DNA from: DASYLJ01 sp964432595
GTDB lineage: Bacteria; Desulfobacterota; Binatia; DP-6
DNA length: 64,000 bases
Direction: 5' to 3'
Assembly (NCBI GenBank): GCA_964432595.1
Contig: CAYSOF010000009.1
Location: 168,655-232,654, forward strand
Program-made: the position numbers and the translations under genes
Notes under the pieces: model-generated
Databases searched by the model: none
The model's input: the letters and a program-made list of their open reading frames with translations, nothing else
Told to the model about the DNA's origin: nothing
Shown: piece after piece, positions 48,993-58,113 of the stretch
Layout of the letters: each line of letters starts with the position of its first letter
How positions within the stretch are numbered: the stretch's first letter is position 1

Positions 48993-51400
48993 TCGACGCG
49001 CCTCGTTCGACGTCGGCGACGCTGCGGTACCAGAGCACGCTCGCGGTGGTGAGCGCGGGGGTGGTGCTGCTGTACCTCGCGTACGGCCGCCTCTTCAGCA
49101 TCGCGATCCTGCCGCCGTTCGGGCGTGCGCTGACCACGCTCGCGGCCGTCGGAGTCGCCGTCGGCGGCGTCATGGCGTTCGCGATGCGGAACCGATTCAC
49201 CGACGCCGACGGCGAGCGTCGCCTCTCGCACTGGCTGGCCGCGTTCGGCTTCGCGGCGCCGTTCTTCCAGATCATGGTCATCGAGCACGTCCCGGTCGAG
49301 CAGTCGCTCTCGTCGGTCGGGCTGCTGACGCTCGCCGCGGCGAGCGTCGTGCTGGGGGTGCCGTTCGTGCTGGCCGGCGTGGTCGGCGTCGCGGTGCTGC
49401 TCTCCGACGTGCGCGCCGTCTCCCGGCGCTGGGGCACGGTGCTGCTCGGCGCGTCGGTGGGGGCGCTCCTCGCCGTCCTGTTCCTGCGGTTCCTGCCGGC
49501 CACCAACGTGGCGATCATTCCGGGTGCCGCGGCGTGCTGGCTCGCGCTGCTGCTCGCCGCCGAGTCGGGCGCGTCGATGCGCGTCCCCGCGATCTCCGCC
49601 GTGCTGGTGTTCCTCCTCGGCGTCCTCACCGCGAGCCAGGACGTCTTCCATTTCTACTACGTACGCTCCTGGACCGCGCCGTACACGGAGGACGTCCTGT
49701 GGAACGGCAACTCGCGCGTCGGCGTCTTTCCGGGCGGGCCCGGCGTGACGGCGACGAAGACGCTCCCGTTGGCCAAGGGCGCGAACGGCTACGCGTCCGC
49801 CGGCGCGCCGGACTTCAAGTGGCTGGACGTCGACGGCGGCGCCTGGACGCCGATGATCCACTTCGACGGCGACCTGTCGCGCGTGACGTTCCTCCTCGAC
49901 AGCGTCGTCTACGCCGCCCATCAGCTCCGCCGCGACGCGCGTGTCCTGATCGTCGGCGTGGGGGGCGGTCGCGACCTGTTGGCGGCGCGCGCGGCGAATC
50001 AGCGACAGGTGCTCGGCGTCGAGCAGAATCCGGTGATCCGGAGCATGGTGGAGGAGCGCTATCGGCACTACTCGGGCGGGCCGTACACGCTCGACCGTGT
50101 CGACGTCGTCCTGGGATCGCCGCGCCGCCTCCTGCCGGGGTTCGCGGACCAGTTCGACATCGTGCAGGTCGGCGCGTCGACGACGGGAACGCTGCTGCCG
50201 TTCCTCGACGACGAGGGCTACCTCTACACGCGCGCGGCGTTCCGCGAATACTTCCGTCTGCTCACCCCGTCGGGCGTGCTCAGCATGACCCGCCAGTACA
50301 CGCCGCAGAATCCGCTCGAGGTGCTGCGCATCCTCGCCACGGTCCGGGACGTGTGGAGCGCCGAGGGCGTCGCCGATCCGTCGCAGCACGTCGTCGTCCT
50401 GCTGCAGGAGTTCTCCGCGACCGTGCTCGCGCGACGCGAGCCGTTCACGGCGTCCGATCTGGCGGCGGTGGACCGGCTCGCGGCCGAGAAGAGCATGGCG
50501 ATCCTGCTCGACCCGCGGAAGGCGCAGGCGACCCCCGGGGCCGACGATGCGACGCGGCTCGTCGGTCCCGCAGGGAAGGAGTTCGACGCTGCCCGGTACG
50601 ACGTCCGCCCGACGACCGACGACTGGCCGTTCTTCGGGCAGCTCTTCCGCTCGGCGACCGCCACGGTGGCGTCCGATCCATTCGGTCTCCTGGCCCGCGG
50701 GCAGGGTGCGTTCGCCCTCGTGTCGCTCCTCGCCGTCGTCGTCCTCGCGCTCGCCGTCGGATGCCTGGGAATCGGGGTCATCGTGCCCACGACCGAGGCC
50801 GCCGGGCGCCCGCCGCTGGCCCTCCTCGTGTACTTCCTCGCGACCGGCTACGGCGCGGCGGCGCTGGCCGTCCCGCTGCTCGAGCGCCTTCGCCTGCTCC
50901 TCGGCTCCGACGCGGCGGCGGTGGTCGCCGGGGCGATCGGGCTCGGCCTCGCCGGCGCCGCGGGGAGCTTCGCGAGCGCGCGTCTCGCCGCGCGAAGCGC
51001 GCTGGCGATCACCGTCGTCCTCGGGGCCGCGTCGGCGGTGGTCGCCCTCGTCCTGGCGCGCTTCGGCGACGGCATGGCGGGCGCCTCGACGCTGATCGTC
51101 CTGCTGGTCGCGGTCGTGGTGCTGGTGCCGCTCGGCGCGATGCTGGGGATGGTGGTGCCGCTCGGCATCCGGACGGCGGCGGTCGATGCGCGGCTCGTCG
51201 CGGCCGCCGCGACGCTGCACGCCGCAGGCGCCGTCGCGGGCCTCGCCGCGCTGCTGGCGATCGCGATGCGCGGGGGCATGAGCGCGGTCGTCGCGAGCGC
51301 GGCGCTCTCGTACGGCGCCGCCGCGGTCTGTCTCGCGATGGTGCGCCGCCGCTCGCTGCCGGCGTCGCAGCCCGTACCGAGCGTCGCCGTCGGGGCCTGA
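48989..51400 (+). CDS. Membrane-embedded spermidine-synthase-like protein, degenerate active site
   Basis: An 803-residue paralogue of the protein at 39933, with about seven helices, a Rossmann domain and about six more helices. The Gly-rich motif LIVGVGGGRDLLAARAANQ is kept. The next acidic sites differ: VVLGSPRRLL replaces VVIGEGRSML, and IVQVGASTTGTL replaces IQLSLVDTF, so the usual acidic residues for amine binding are missing. It starts at GTG 48989, which overlaps the TPR gene stop. Coupling to a TPR protein suggests a joint membrane complex. The substrate, if any, is unknown. Confidence 0.72.
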   Translation: MIDAPRSTSATLRYQSTLAVVSAGVVLLYLAYGRLFSIAILPPFGRALTTLAAVGVAVGGVMAFAMRNRFTDADGERRLSHWLAAFGFAAPFFQIMVIEHVPVEQSLSSVGLLTLAAASVVLGVPFVLAGVVGVAVLLSDVRAVSRRWGTVLLGASVGALLAVLFLRFLPATNVAIIPGAAACWLALLLAAESGASMRVPAISAVLVFLLGVLTASQDVFHFYYVRSWTAPYTEDVLWNGNSRVGVFPGGPGVTATKTLPLAKGANGYASAGAPDFKWLDVDGGAWTPMIHFDGDLSRVTFLLDSVVYAAHQLRRDARVLIVGVGGGRDLLAARAANQRQVLGVEQNPVIRSMVEERYRHYSGGPYTLDRVDVVLGSPRRLLPGFADQFDIVQVGASTTGTLLPFLDDEGYLYTRAAFREYFRLLTPSGVLSMTRQYTPQNPLEVLRILATVRDVWSAEGVADPSQHVVVLLQEFSATVLARREPFTASDLAAVDRLAAEKSMAILLDPRKAQATPGADDATRLVGPAGKEFDAARYDVRPTTDDWPFFGQLFRSATATVASDPFGLLARGQGAFALVSLLAVVVLALAVGCLGIGVIVPTTEAAGRPPLALLVYFLATGYGAAALAVPLLERLRLLLGSDAAAVVAGAIGLGLAGAAGSFASARLAARSALAITVVLGAASAVVALVLARFGDGMAGASTLIVLLVAVVVLVPLGAMLGMVVPLGIRTAAVDARLVAAAATLHAAGAVAGLAALLAIAMRGGMSAVVASAALSYGAAAVCLAMVRRRSLPASQPVPSVAVGA

Positions 51401-51404
51401 CGGC

Positions 51405-52202
51405 CTATTTCCTCAGCCCGCGGAGCTTGGCGTAGAGCTGGGAGAGCCGCGCGACCAGCGCGACGCCGCCGTTGCCGAACCAGAAGTTGATCGACGCGCT
51501 GACCTCGAGCGACCGCACTTGGTGCCACCACATGCGCGGGATGTAGAGGAGCTCGCCCGCGGCCACCTCGAACTCGACGCGGGGCACGTCGCGAAAGAGG
51601 GGGAAGCGCTCGTAGTCGGTGTTCTCGGCGTTCAGCTGGCTGAAGTTGGGCGCCCCCGAGAAGATCGGGCGGCGGTACACGCGCCGCGTGTCGCGCCGGT
51701 GCACCATGAGGAAGCGCTTGCTGCCGAAGACCTGCGCGTAGAGGTTCTCCGGCCAGTCGCGATGCAACGGCGAGCAGGTCCCGGACGCGCTGAGCCAGAG
51801 GCGGGTGGTGTGCCAGCTCGCCCGCGTCACCGGCTCGGGCGCGATGACGTCGTCGAGCAGCTCCGGCAGGCGCTCGTCGACCGGCGACAGCACATAGAGG
51901 TCCGTGGGGCCGCCGCGGAGACTCTCGAGGTAGCGCGCGAACTCGACCTCGACCTGCTGCACGCCCTCCTTGTCCGAGACCTGGAGGACGCCGTTGCGGG
52001 TGACGCCGGCGGTGACCGTGCGAGCCCCGAAACGCTCGGCGAAGTAGTCGAGCGACCAGAGCCGTTGCGCCGGCCAGTCGCGCGTCATCCCGGTGATGAT
52101 GACCGGCGTCGAGGTGCGGACGTACCGGCGCTCGAACTCCTCGGCCGAGGGCGGCGAGATGCGCTCGATGGTCATCGACGTGGACACGCGTCGGAGGACC
52201 AT
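51405..52202 (-). CDS. Cupin-like JmjC-type Fe(II)/2-oxoglutarate oxygenase
   Basis: A 265-residue cupin_8/JmjC-like protein. The iron-binding HxD is HRD (His 147, Asp 149) in SPLHRDWPENLYAQV, and the distal His is at about 227 in IPRMWWHQVRSL. The phrase STPVIITGMTRDWPA near the N-terminus is a family landmark. Members hydroxylate proteins or small molecules; the target is unknown. I chose the ATG at 52202 because GGGGA lies five bases upstream; the ATG at 52175 is also possible. It is four bases from the end of the membrane protein gene and convergent with it. Confidence 0.8.
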   Translation of the reverse strand: MVLRRVSTSMTIERISPPSAEEFERRYVRTSTPVIITGMTRDWPAQRLWSLDYFAERFGARTVTAGVTRNGVLQVSDKEGVQQVEVEFARYLESLRGGPTDLYVLSPVDERLPELLDDVIAPEPVTRASWHTTRLWLSASGTCSPLHRDWPENLYAQVFGSKRFLMVHRRDTRRVYRRPIFSGAPNFSQLNAENTDYERFPLFRDVPRVEFEVAAGELLYIPRMWWHQVRSLEVSASINFWFGNGGVALVARLSQLYAKLRGLRK

Positions 52203-52250
52203 ACTCTTCCCCGGCGCGGGAATGCCAGGCGTACGCCCGTCCAGGGCGCG

Positions 52251-52280
52251 TTGTCGGCGGCGAGCGACGCCCGCTACTAT
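52251..52280 (+). promoter_or_regulatory. Possible promoter for the sialidase-fold lipoprotein gene
   Basis: TTGTCG (52251-52256) and TACTAT (52275-52280) are 18 bp apart. The ATG is nine bases past the -10 box with no Shine-Dalgarno between. Confidence 0.4.
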
Positions 52281-52289
52281 CGCCGCCGC

Positions 52290-53348
52290 ATGGCTCGTGC
52301 TCTGGCCCTGCCGATGTTGGCGCTGGCGCTCGCCGGCTGCCCCCCGCCGCCGCAGGTGTTCGACGACCGCTCGATCGGCGTCGCCGCGCCGGTGGACATC
52401 GGCACGAACCATGGCGAGGACGAAGATCCGACCGTCGTGCGGACGAAGGAGGGCCACTTCCGGGTGATCTGGTCGTCGAAGCGCGACGGCCGGGTGCACC
52501 TGTTCACCCGCACCTCGGATGACGGCGAGGCGTGGACGAACGAGCAGGCGATCACCGGGGACGCGGACGACGACTACTATCCGGCGCTGATCCAGTCGCG
52601 GGACGGCATGCTGCACCTGGCGTGGTTCCGCCTGGACCGGCGGACCGCCCGCAGGGACGTCTGGTACGCGCGCTCGTCGGACGGGCGCATCTGGACCCGT
52701 CCCGCGCGCATCTCCACGGCCGGCATGGATTGGGCGCCGGCGATCTACGAGGACGGCTTCGGCATGCTGTGGATCGTCTGGTCGTCCGGACGATCCGGCA
52801 ATCGCGAGCTGTATGCGGTTCGCTCGGGCGACGGCGGGCGCACTTGGTCGCGGGTCTTCCGCCTCACGCAGAGCGCGGAAGAGGACGACTTTCCCTTCGT
52901 TCTCGTGCGCGCCGACGGGGAGCGTGTGCTCGCCTGGACGCGCTACCGGGCGGGCTCGCGCCAGGACGCGTACTATCGCGACGCGTCCGCCGAGGTGGTG
53001 ACGGCCACGTCGCAGGACGGACTGCGCTGGTCGATTCCGGTCACGCGGTCGCCGCCCGACCCGGACGAACGCCACGTCGACTTCCTGCCGTGTCTCTTCG
53101 GCGACGCCGCCGGCGAGCGCGCGTTCGTCGCCTGGACGTCGAGTCGGACGGCGACGCGGGGCGAGATCCTCGTACGCGACCTCTCGGAACCCGCGTCGCC
53201 GATTCGACAGCTCAGCAACTCGCCCGCCAACGACTACGGCGCGCGGCTCGTCCCGGCCGCCCTCGGTCCCGGTGCGTACCTCATGGTGTGGACGTCGGGA
53301 CGCACCGGGGCCACGCGCGTCGTCGCACGCACCCTGCCGCTCGAGTGA
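52290..53348 (+). CDS. Sialidase-fold (BNR-repeat) lipoprotein
   Basis: A 352-residue lipoprotein (lipobox LAGC, Cys at about 17). The rest is a six-bladed-propeller type sequence with repeated Asp-box-like motifs: SDDGEAWTNEQ, SSDGRIWTRP, SGDGGRTWSRV and TSQDGLRWSIP. Catalytic sialidase residues (Arg triad, Tyr/Glu pair) cannot be assigned with confidence, so it may bind glycans rather than cut them. It lies between the oxygenase and the surface protein gene and has its own promoter-like sequence. Confidence 0.72.
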   Translation: MARALALPMLALALAGCPPPPQVFDDRSIGVAAPVDIGTNHGEDEDPTVVRTKEGHFRVIWSSKRDGRVHLFTRTSDDGEAWTNEQAITGDADDDYYPALIQSRDGMLHLAWFRLDRRTARRDVWYARSSDGRIWTRPARISTAGMDWAPAIYEDGFGMLWIVWSSGRSGNRELYAVRSGDGGRTWSRVFRLTQSAEEDDFPFVLVRADGERVLAWTRYRAGSRQDAYYRDASAEVVTATSQDGLRWSIPVTRSPPDPDERHVDFLPCLFGDAAGERAFVAWTSSRTATRGEILVRDLSEPASPIRQLSNSPANDYGARLVPAALGPGAYLMVWTSGRTGATRVVARTLPLE

Positions 53349-54593
53349 TCAGGAGCCGAGCTGCTGCACCAGCAGCGTGTCGTGCCAGGTGATCGTCTGG
53401 TTCGTGGCACCCTGCACCGCGACGCAGACGTTCTCGTTGATGCCGCACGACGCCCCCGCGAGCAGCCGGCACGCAGTCGTGCAGGTCAGGCCCGTGATGT
53501 CCGTCGCGCAGTGGTCGCTCGTCGCGGTCCCGACGATGGCGGCCGTCCCCGGCGCGCCGCCGGTGTTCTTCACCGTCGCCTTGACGATGCAACCGAGCGC
53601 CTGCCCGGTCGTGCACCCGGCCCCGCCGACGCAACGGCCGACGACACGTGCCTCGACCAGATACGCGTTGTCGTTGTCGGTGGTGAGCTGGTGCAGTCCC
53701 GTGAGCGTCCCGTTCGTCGTCTGCGTCCGTTCCTGGAACGTGCGGAGCACCGGATTGTCGCCGGTCGTGGTCGTTTCCCATCGCACGATCTCGGCGCCGG
53801 GCGTGCTCTCGATGACGTGCGTCCGCGCCTCGGGCTCCTGCGGCGTCCCGACCATCAGGCTGCCCGGAATCTCGACGTTGCCATCGGGGCTCGAGCTCAG
53901 CACGCGCGCCGGCGTCGTCGTGCCATGCGGCGTGGCCCACAGCGTGATCACCGATCCGTGGCCGGCGCCGGTCCAGTTTTCGGACGCGTACCACTCGAGG
54001 GCCACGGTCTCGGCGAACGTGCTCCCGTCGTGCGCTTCGCCGAGCACCGTGCCGAGCACGTCGTTCGTCTGCACCGCCGTCGGGGAGGCATTCGAGCCCC
54101 GCGATCGCCGGAAGCCCACGACGCTGTCTTCGCCCGGATTGTCGTTGTGGGTCTCGAGCTGCCACCCGGCCTGGCCGCCGGTGACGTCCACGATCTGTCC
54201 CTCGGTGAAGGTATTCGTCTGGGATTTGCGCGCGAAGTCGGACGAGTCGATGCCGTCGAGCGACGCGGCGTCGACGCAGTTCGCGGTGACGCCGATGCTG
54301 TCGCCGCCGACGTCGATGCACGACCCGGCGCCGACGGCGACGGTGAAGCTGCCGCAGTTGCCGGCCGACTCGGTCGACGAGAGCCCGGCGCCGGCGATGA
54401 GCTGCTCCTCCGCGGTGAGCGTACCGTCACACTGCCCAGTGGGGACCAGATAGCGCGCGGTGGCCGGGGCCTGCGCGCCTGCGGGGCCGGCCGCGCAGGC
54501 GACGAGCAGCGCCGCCGCGGCGCCGGCCGTCCGCCGTGGGGACGGGGTGAGCAGGTACCATCGAGAACGTCTACTGAGTAACTGAATAGACAT
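53349..54593 (-). CDS. Secreted Cys-rich surface protein, tail-fibre-like motif
   Basis: A 414-residue secreted protein with a signal peptide ending AGAQA. The segment SLDGIDSSDFARKSQTNTFTEG resembles the linker found in phage tail-fibre and bacterial surface fibre proteins. The middle is rich in beta strands with DNDNAYLVEA and NVEIPGSLMVG. The last 90 residues hold about twelve Cys (GRCVGGAGC, TTACRLLAGASC), implying disulphides. The function is unknown. GGAGG stands seven bases before the ATG, and a TTGACA-18-GATAAG promoter lies directly upstream, so it is likely well expressed. Confidence 0.65.
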   Translation of the reverse strand: MSIQLLSRRSRWYLLTPSPRRTAGAAAALLVACAAGPAGAQAPATARYLVPTGQCDGTLTAEEQLIAGAGLSSTESAGNCGSFTVAVGAGSCIDVGGDSIGVTANCVDAASLDGIDSSDFARKSQTNTFTEGQIVDVTGGQAGWQLETHNDNPGEDSVVGFRRSRGSNASPTAVQTNDVLGTVLGEAHDGSTFAETVALEWYASENWTGAGHGSVITLWATPHGTTTPARVLSSSPDGNVEIPGSLMVGTPQEPEARTHVIESTPGAEIVRWETTTTGDNPVLRTFQERTQTTNGTLTGLHQLTTDNDNAYLVEARVVGRCVGGAGCTTGQALGCIVKATVKNTGGAPGTAAIVGTATSDHCATDITGLTCTTACRLLAGASCGINENVCVAVQGATNQTITWHDTLLVQQLGS

Positions 54594-54611
54594 GCTAGCA
54601 CCTCCGACGCG

Positions 54612-54641
54612 CTTATCGGGCGGTGTGCGGTCCGCTGTCAA
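54612..54641 (-). promoter_or_regulatory. Strong sigma70-type promoter for the surface protein gene
   Basis: On the minus strand TTGACA (54641-54636) and GATAAG (54617-54612) are 18 bp apart. The ATG lies 18 bases after the -10 box with GGAGG at 54605-54601. Confidence 0.6.
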
Positions 54642-54769
54642 TACGGCTCCGTGCGGCGCGCGGCGGCGGCGGCGATGCGAAGTCGTTGAATTCCGACGCG
54701 ACGCAGTGGGATGATGGCGATCATGCCGTCCGGGCGCGCCATCGGTGGAGCGGAGGCGAGACGCCGATC

Positions 54770-56377
54770 GTGAGCGTCTTCCTCGCAGACGTCCGGGCGT
54801 TCCGGCGTGATCCCCTCGCGTGGGTCTGCGTGCCGCTGCTGCTCGGCGCGATGTGCCTGCCGTTCATCAATCTGGGCGTGACGCCCTTCTGGGTGGACGA
54901 GTCGATCGCGGTCATGCCCGCACGCAACATCCACTTCGACCTGCTGCCCACCTCGCCCTACGACCTCGACGTCATGCCGTACCAGGTGCAACGAGGACTG
55001 TGGGATCCGGCCACGCCGCTGTACCGCTACAGCGTGGCCGCCTTCACCGCCGTGGTCGGATTTTCCGAGGGGTCTGCGCGGGCGTTCTCGGTGATCATGG
55101 GGTTGCTGTCGATCATCCCGTTCTACGCGCTCGTGCGGAAGCTCGACGGCCGCCGCACCGCGCTGCTCGCCGTCACGTTCCTCGTGACGTCCCCCGCGTT
55201 CATCGTGCACGCGCGGGAGGCGCGCCATCAGACGTTCGTCATGTTCCTGGCGCTGTGTGCCTTCTACTACCTGTACACGGCCACCGAAGGCCGCGACGAC
55301 CGATCGCGCGCGCTCTGGGTCGTGTTCGTGGTCGCCACGCTGCTCTCGCAGACGCTCGGGTACGGGATACTCCCGATCGTCGCCGTCTACGTGCTCGTCA
55401 ACGGACCGCATCGCTTCTTCGCCCGGCGGCACCTCCCGGTCTACCTGGTGGCCGGCGCCGTCTACCTCGCCATCGTGGGGACGTTCTGGCAGGCGTTGCC
55501 ATTCTTCCACGACGTCACCTGCTCCACGCGCGCCGACTGCCGGCCGATGCGGTGGTTCTACCTGGCCGTGCTGTACGCCTTCACGGCGCCGATGACGGGA
55601 AAGCTCGAGGAGGTGCAGCTCGGACTGTCGGTGATCCCGATCTTCTTCGTGATCGGGGTCGTGGTCCTCGTGAATGCGGCCCGCCGGGCGGCCTGGCCGC
55701 TGGAGAAGACCTCGCTGCTGCTGGCATGGTTCTTCCTGCCGCTACTGCTGCTGTCGATGAACGACGTCAAGTTCGACCGGTATCTGTTCATCTGGGTCAT
55801 GCCGCTGTGCGCGCTGTTCCTCGCCTACGGCGTCCGCTGGCTGCTTCGGCTGCCGGGGCTTCGCAACGCGCCGGGGCTCGGTGAGGTCGCCCTCGTGGTG
55901 CTGATCGTCTCGTCGCCCCAGTACTTTCCCGCGGTCGGCAACCGCGCGGCCCAGGGGCCGATGATCGAGAGCGGGCTGGTCAGGTGCGTGCGGACCACCT
56001 TGCTGGCCGCCCCCCGGGACAACTTCGAGCAGATGCGGTGGCAGGCCAACTATCTCCAGCAGCGTGTCCGTCCGGGAGACGTCGTCGTCTCCAGCCTCGA
56101 CGACGCGAGCTTGCAGTACTATCTAGGGCAGTTCGTGTACGGGTTCCTGAACAGCCGCCGGTCGGACGAGTTCTTCGTCGAGCTGCTCGACGACGCGGAG
56201 CGCGCCGGCACCCGGGTGTGGTTCGTCGACCATCTCGACAAGTTCAGCTTCTGCGTGGCCGGCGAGCCGGAGCCGCTGCGGATCGACTGCCGGGCGAAGT
56301 ATCCGAAGTTCTACGCGCGATGCACCGCGACCGACGGCGGGGCGTCGGACGCCTGCATGCGGCTCCGGATGCATTGA
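54770..56377 (+). CDS. GT-C family membrane glycosyltransferase
   Basis: A 535-residue membrane protein of the ArnT/PMT-like (GT39-type) group. The first periplasmic loop has the catalytic Asp-Glu in FWVDESIAV (Asp 43, Glu 44). About ten helices follow, with HAREARHQTF and KFDRYLFIW as further landmarks. A soluble C-terminal part begins about 390. It should move a sugar from a polyprenyl-phosphate carrier to an acceptor outside the membrane. The GTG start at 54770 is uncertain (GGAGG is 13 bases away). It is followed by a near-identical paralogue. Confidence 0.82.
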   Translation: MSVFLADVRAFRRDPLAWVCVPLLLGAMCLPFINLGVTPFWVDESIAVMPARNIHFDLLPTSPYDLDVMPYQVQRGLWDPATPLYRYSVAAFTAVVGFSEGSARAFSVIMGLLSIIPFYALVRKLDGRRTALLAVTFLVTSPAFIVHAREARHQTFVMFLALCAFYYLYTATEGRDDRSRALWVVFVVATLLSQTLGYGILPIVAVYVLVNGPHRFFARRHLPVYLVAGAVYLAIVGTFWQALPFFHDVTCSTRADCRPMRWFYLAVLYAFTAPMTGKLEEVQLGLSVIPIFFVIGVVVLVNAARRAAWPLEKTSLLLAWFFLPLLLLSMNDVKFDRYLFIWVMPLCALFLAYGVRWLLRLPGLRNAPGLGEVALVVLIVSSPQYFPAVGNRAAQGPMIESGLVRCVRTTLLAAPRDNFEQMRWQANYLQQRVRPGDVVVSSLDDASLQYYLGQFVYGFLNSRRSDEFFVELLDDAERAGTRVWFVDHLDKFSFCVAGEPEPLRIDCRAKYPKFYARCTATDGGASDACMRLRMH

Positions 56378-58053
56378 TGTCTGTCCGTGCCAAGGCCGCC
56401 CGGGAGCTGCGAGCGCTCCGGGACGATCCGACCGCCTGGATCTGTCTGCCGTTGATCGTCCTCGGCTGCGTGCTGTCGTTCGTGAACGTCGGCGTGTCGC
56501 CGTTCTGGGTCGACGAGGCGATGACGGTGCTGCCCGCACGCAGCATCCATGCGACGCTCTTACCCTTCAATCCTTACGACGCGGACTTCATGCCGTGGCA
56601 GCTGAAGCACGGGCTGTGGGACCCCGCCACGCCCCTCTACCGCTACAGCGTGGCGGCCTTCACGGCCGTCTTCGGGTTCTCCGAAGCGACGACCAGAGGG
56701 CTGTCCGTCCTGATGGGGCTCCTGTGGTCGATTCCGCTCTATGCGCTGGTCCGCAAGCTCGACGGCCGCAAGACGGCGTTGCTCGCCGTCACGTTCCTGG
56801 TGACGTCGCCGACGTTCATGATCTTCGCCCGCGAGGCCCGGCACTTCACGCTGCTCGGATTCATGGTGCTGTGCACCTTCTACTACCTGTACACCGCGAC
56901 GGAGGGCCGCCACGACCGGTCGCGCGCGCTCTGGGTCGTGTTCCTCGCCCTCACGCTCCTCACGCAGACGCTCGGCTACGGCATCCTGCCGATCGTCGCG
57001 ATCTACGTGCTGGTGAACGGACCGCGCCGCTTCTTCGCGTGGCGGCATCTCCCGGTCTACCTGCTCGTCGCCGCGGTCTACTTCTCGATCATCGCGATGT
57101 TCTGGGAGACGTTGCCGTTCTTCCACTACGTCGGCTGCGGCAACCGCAGCGAGTGCCGCCCGATGGGCGACTACTATCTCGTGATGCTGTGGGCGTTCGT
57201 CGCGCCGCTCTCCGGCAGGCCGGACGAGGTGCAGGTCGGGGTGTCGCTGGCGCCGCTGATCTTCGCGATCGGCTTGATCGCCTTCGTCCGATCCGCGCGG
57301 CGGGGCGAGCAGCGCCTCGAGAAGACCTCGTTGCTGCTGCCGTGGTTCCTCGTGCCGCTCACGGCGCTGTCCATGAGCGAGGTGAAGTTCGACCGCTATC
57401 TGTTCATCTGGGTCATGCCGTTCTGCGCGCTCTTCCTCGCCTACGGCGTACGGTGGCTGCTGCGGACCCGGACGATGCGGCGCGCGCCCGTGTTCGCGGA
57501 GATCGCGCTCGTCCTGTGGATCGTCGTCGCGCCGCAGCTCGTGGCGCCCGACATCGACAGCGTATCGCGCTGGCCGACGTTCCAGAGCGCCTCGGCGACG
57601 TACGTGAAGACCGGACTGCTGGACGTCGCGAGCGACAACTGGGAGCAGATCCGGTGGCAGGCCGACTACCTGAAGGCGCGCATGCAGCCGGGCGACGTCG
57701 TCGTCACGAGCCTGGACGACGCCGGCCTGCACTACTACCTCGATCAGTTCGTCTACGGCTTCCTGAACAGCCGCCGATCCGACGAGTTCCTCGTCGGGCT
57801 CCTCGATCAGGCGGAGCGGACGGGGACGCAGGTGTGGTTCGTCGACACGCTGCCGCACTGGGGCTACTGCCTGAGCGGCGAGCCGGAGCCCTGGCGGATC
57901 GACTGCCGGTTCAAGTACCCGCAATTCTACGCGCGGTGCACCGCGCCGCCGGCCTTCGCGAGTCCCGCCTGCCGGCGTGTGCGCGTGGAAGAGCAGATTC
58001 CCGAATGGCTCGGGAAGGCGAGGGCGCGGGAGGGGGCCGCGGCGTCCGATTAG
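56377..58053 (+). CDS. GT-C family membrane glycosyltransferase (tandem paralogue)
   Basis: A 558-residue paralogue of the preceding gene, starting in its stop codon (TGATG). The Asp-Glu is in FWVDEAMTV (Asp 46, Glu 47). Long blocks are shared with the neighbour, for example GLWDPATPLYRYSVAAFTAV, ALVRKLDGR, TQTLGYGILPIVA, and in the C-terminal part QFVYGFLNSRRSDEF. Tandem duplication is evident. The two probably add different sugars, or the same sugar to different positions, as in arabinan or mannan assembly, which is inferred. A Lys/Arg/Glu-rich tail is unique to this copy. Confidence 0.83.
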   Translation: MSVRAKAARELRALRDDPTAWICLPLIVLGCVLSFVNVGVSPFWVDEAMTVLPARSIHATLLPFNPYDADFMPWQLKHGLWDPATPLYRYSVAAFTAVFGFSEATTRGLSVLMGLLWSIPLYALVRKLDGRKTALLAVTFLVTSPTFMIFAREARHFTLLGFMVLCTFYYLYTATEGRHDRSRALWVVFLALTLLTQTLGYGILPIVAIYVLVNGPRRFFAWRHLPVYLLVAAVYFSIIAMFWETLPFFHYVGCGNRSECRPMGDYYLVMLWAFVAPLSGRPDEVQVGVSLAPLIFAIGLIAFVRSARRGEQRLEKTSLLLPWFLVPLTALSMSEVKFDRYLFIWVMPFCALFLAYGVRWLLRTRTMRRAPVFAEIALVLWIVVAPQLVAPDIDSVSRWPTFQSASATYVKTGLLDVASDNWEQIRWQADYLKARMQPGDVVVTSLDDAGLHYYLDQFVYGFLNSRRSDEFLVGLLDQAERTGTQVWFVDTLPHWGYCLSGEPEPWRIDCRFKYPQFYARCTAPPAFASPACRRVRVEEQIPEWLGKARAREGAAASD

Positions 58054-58113
58054 GCGGATGCGCCGTGCCGCGCCGGTGGAAACCCGGGCGTCGGTTGCGG
58101 TACAGATCCGCCC

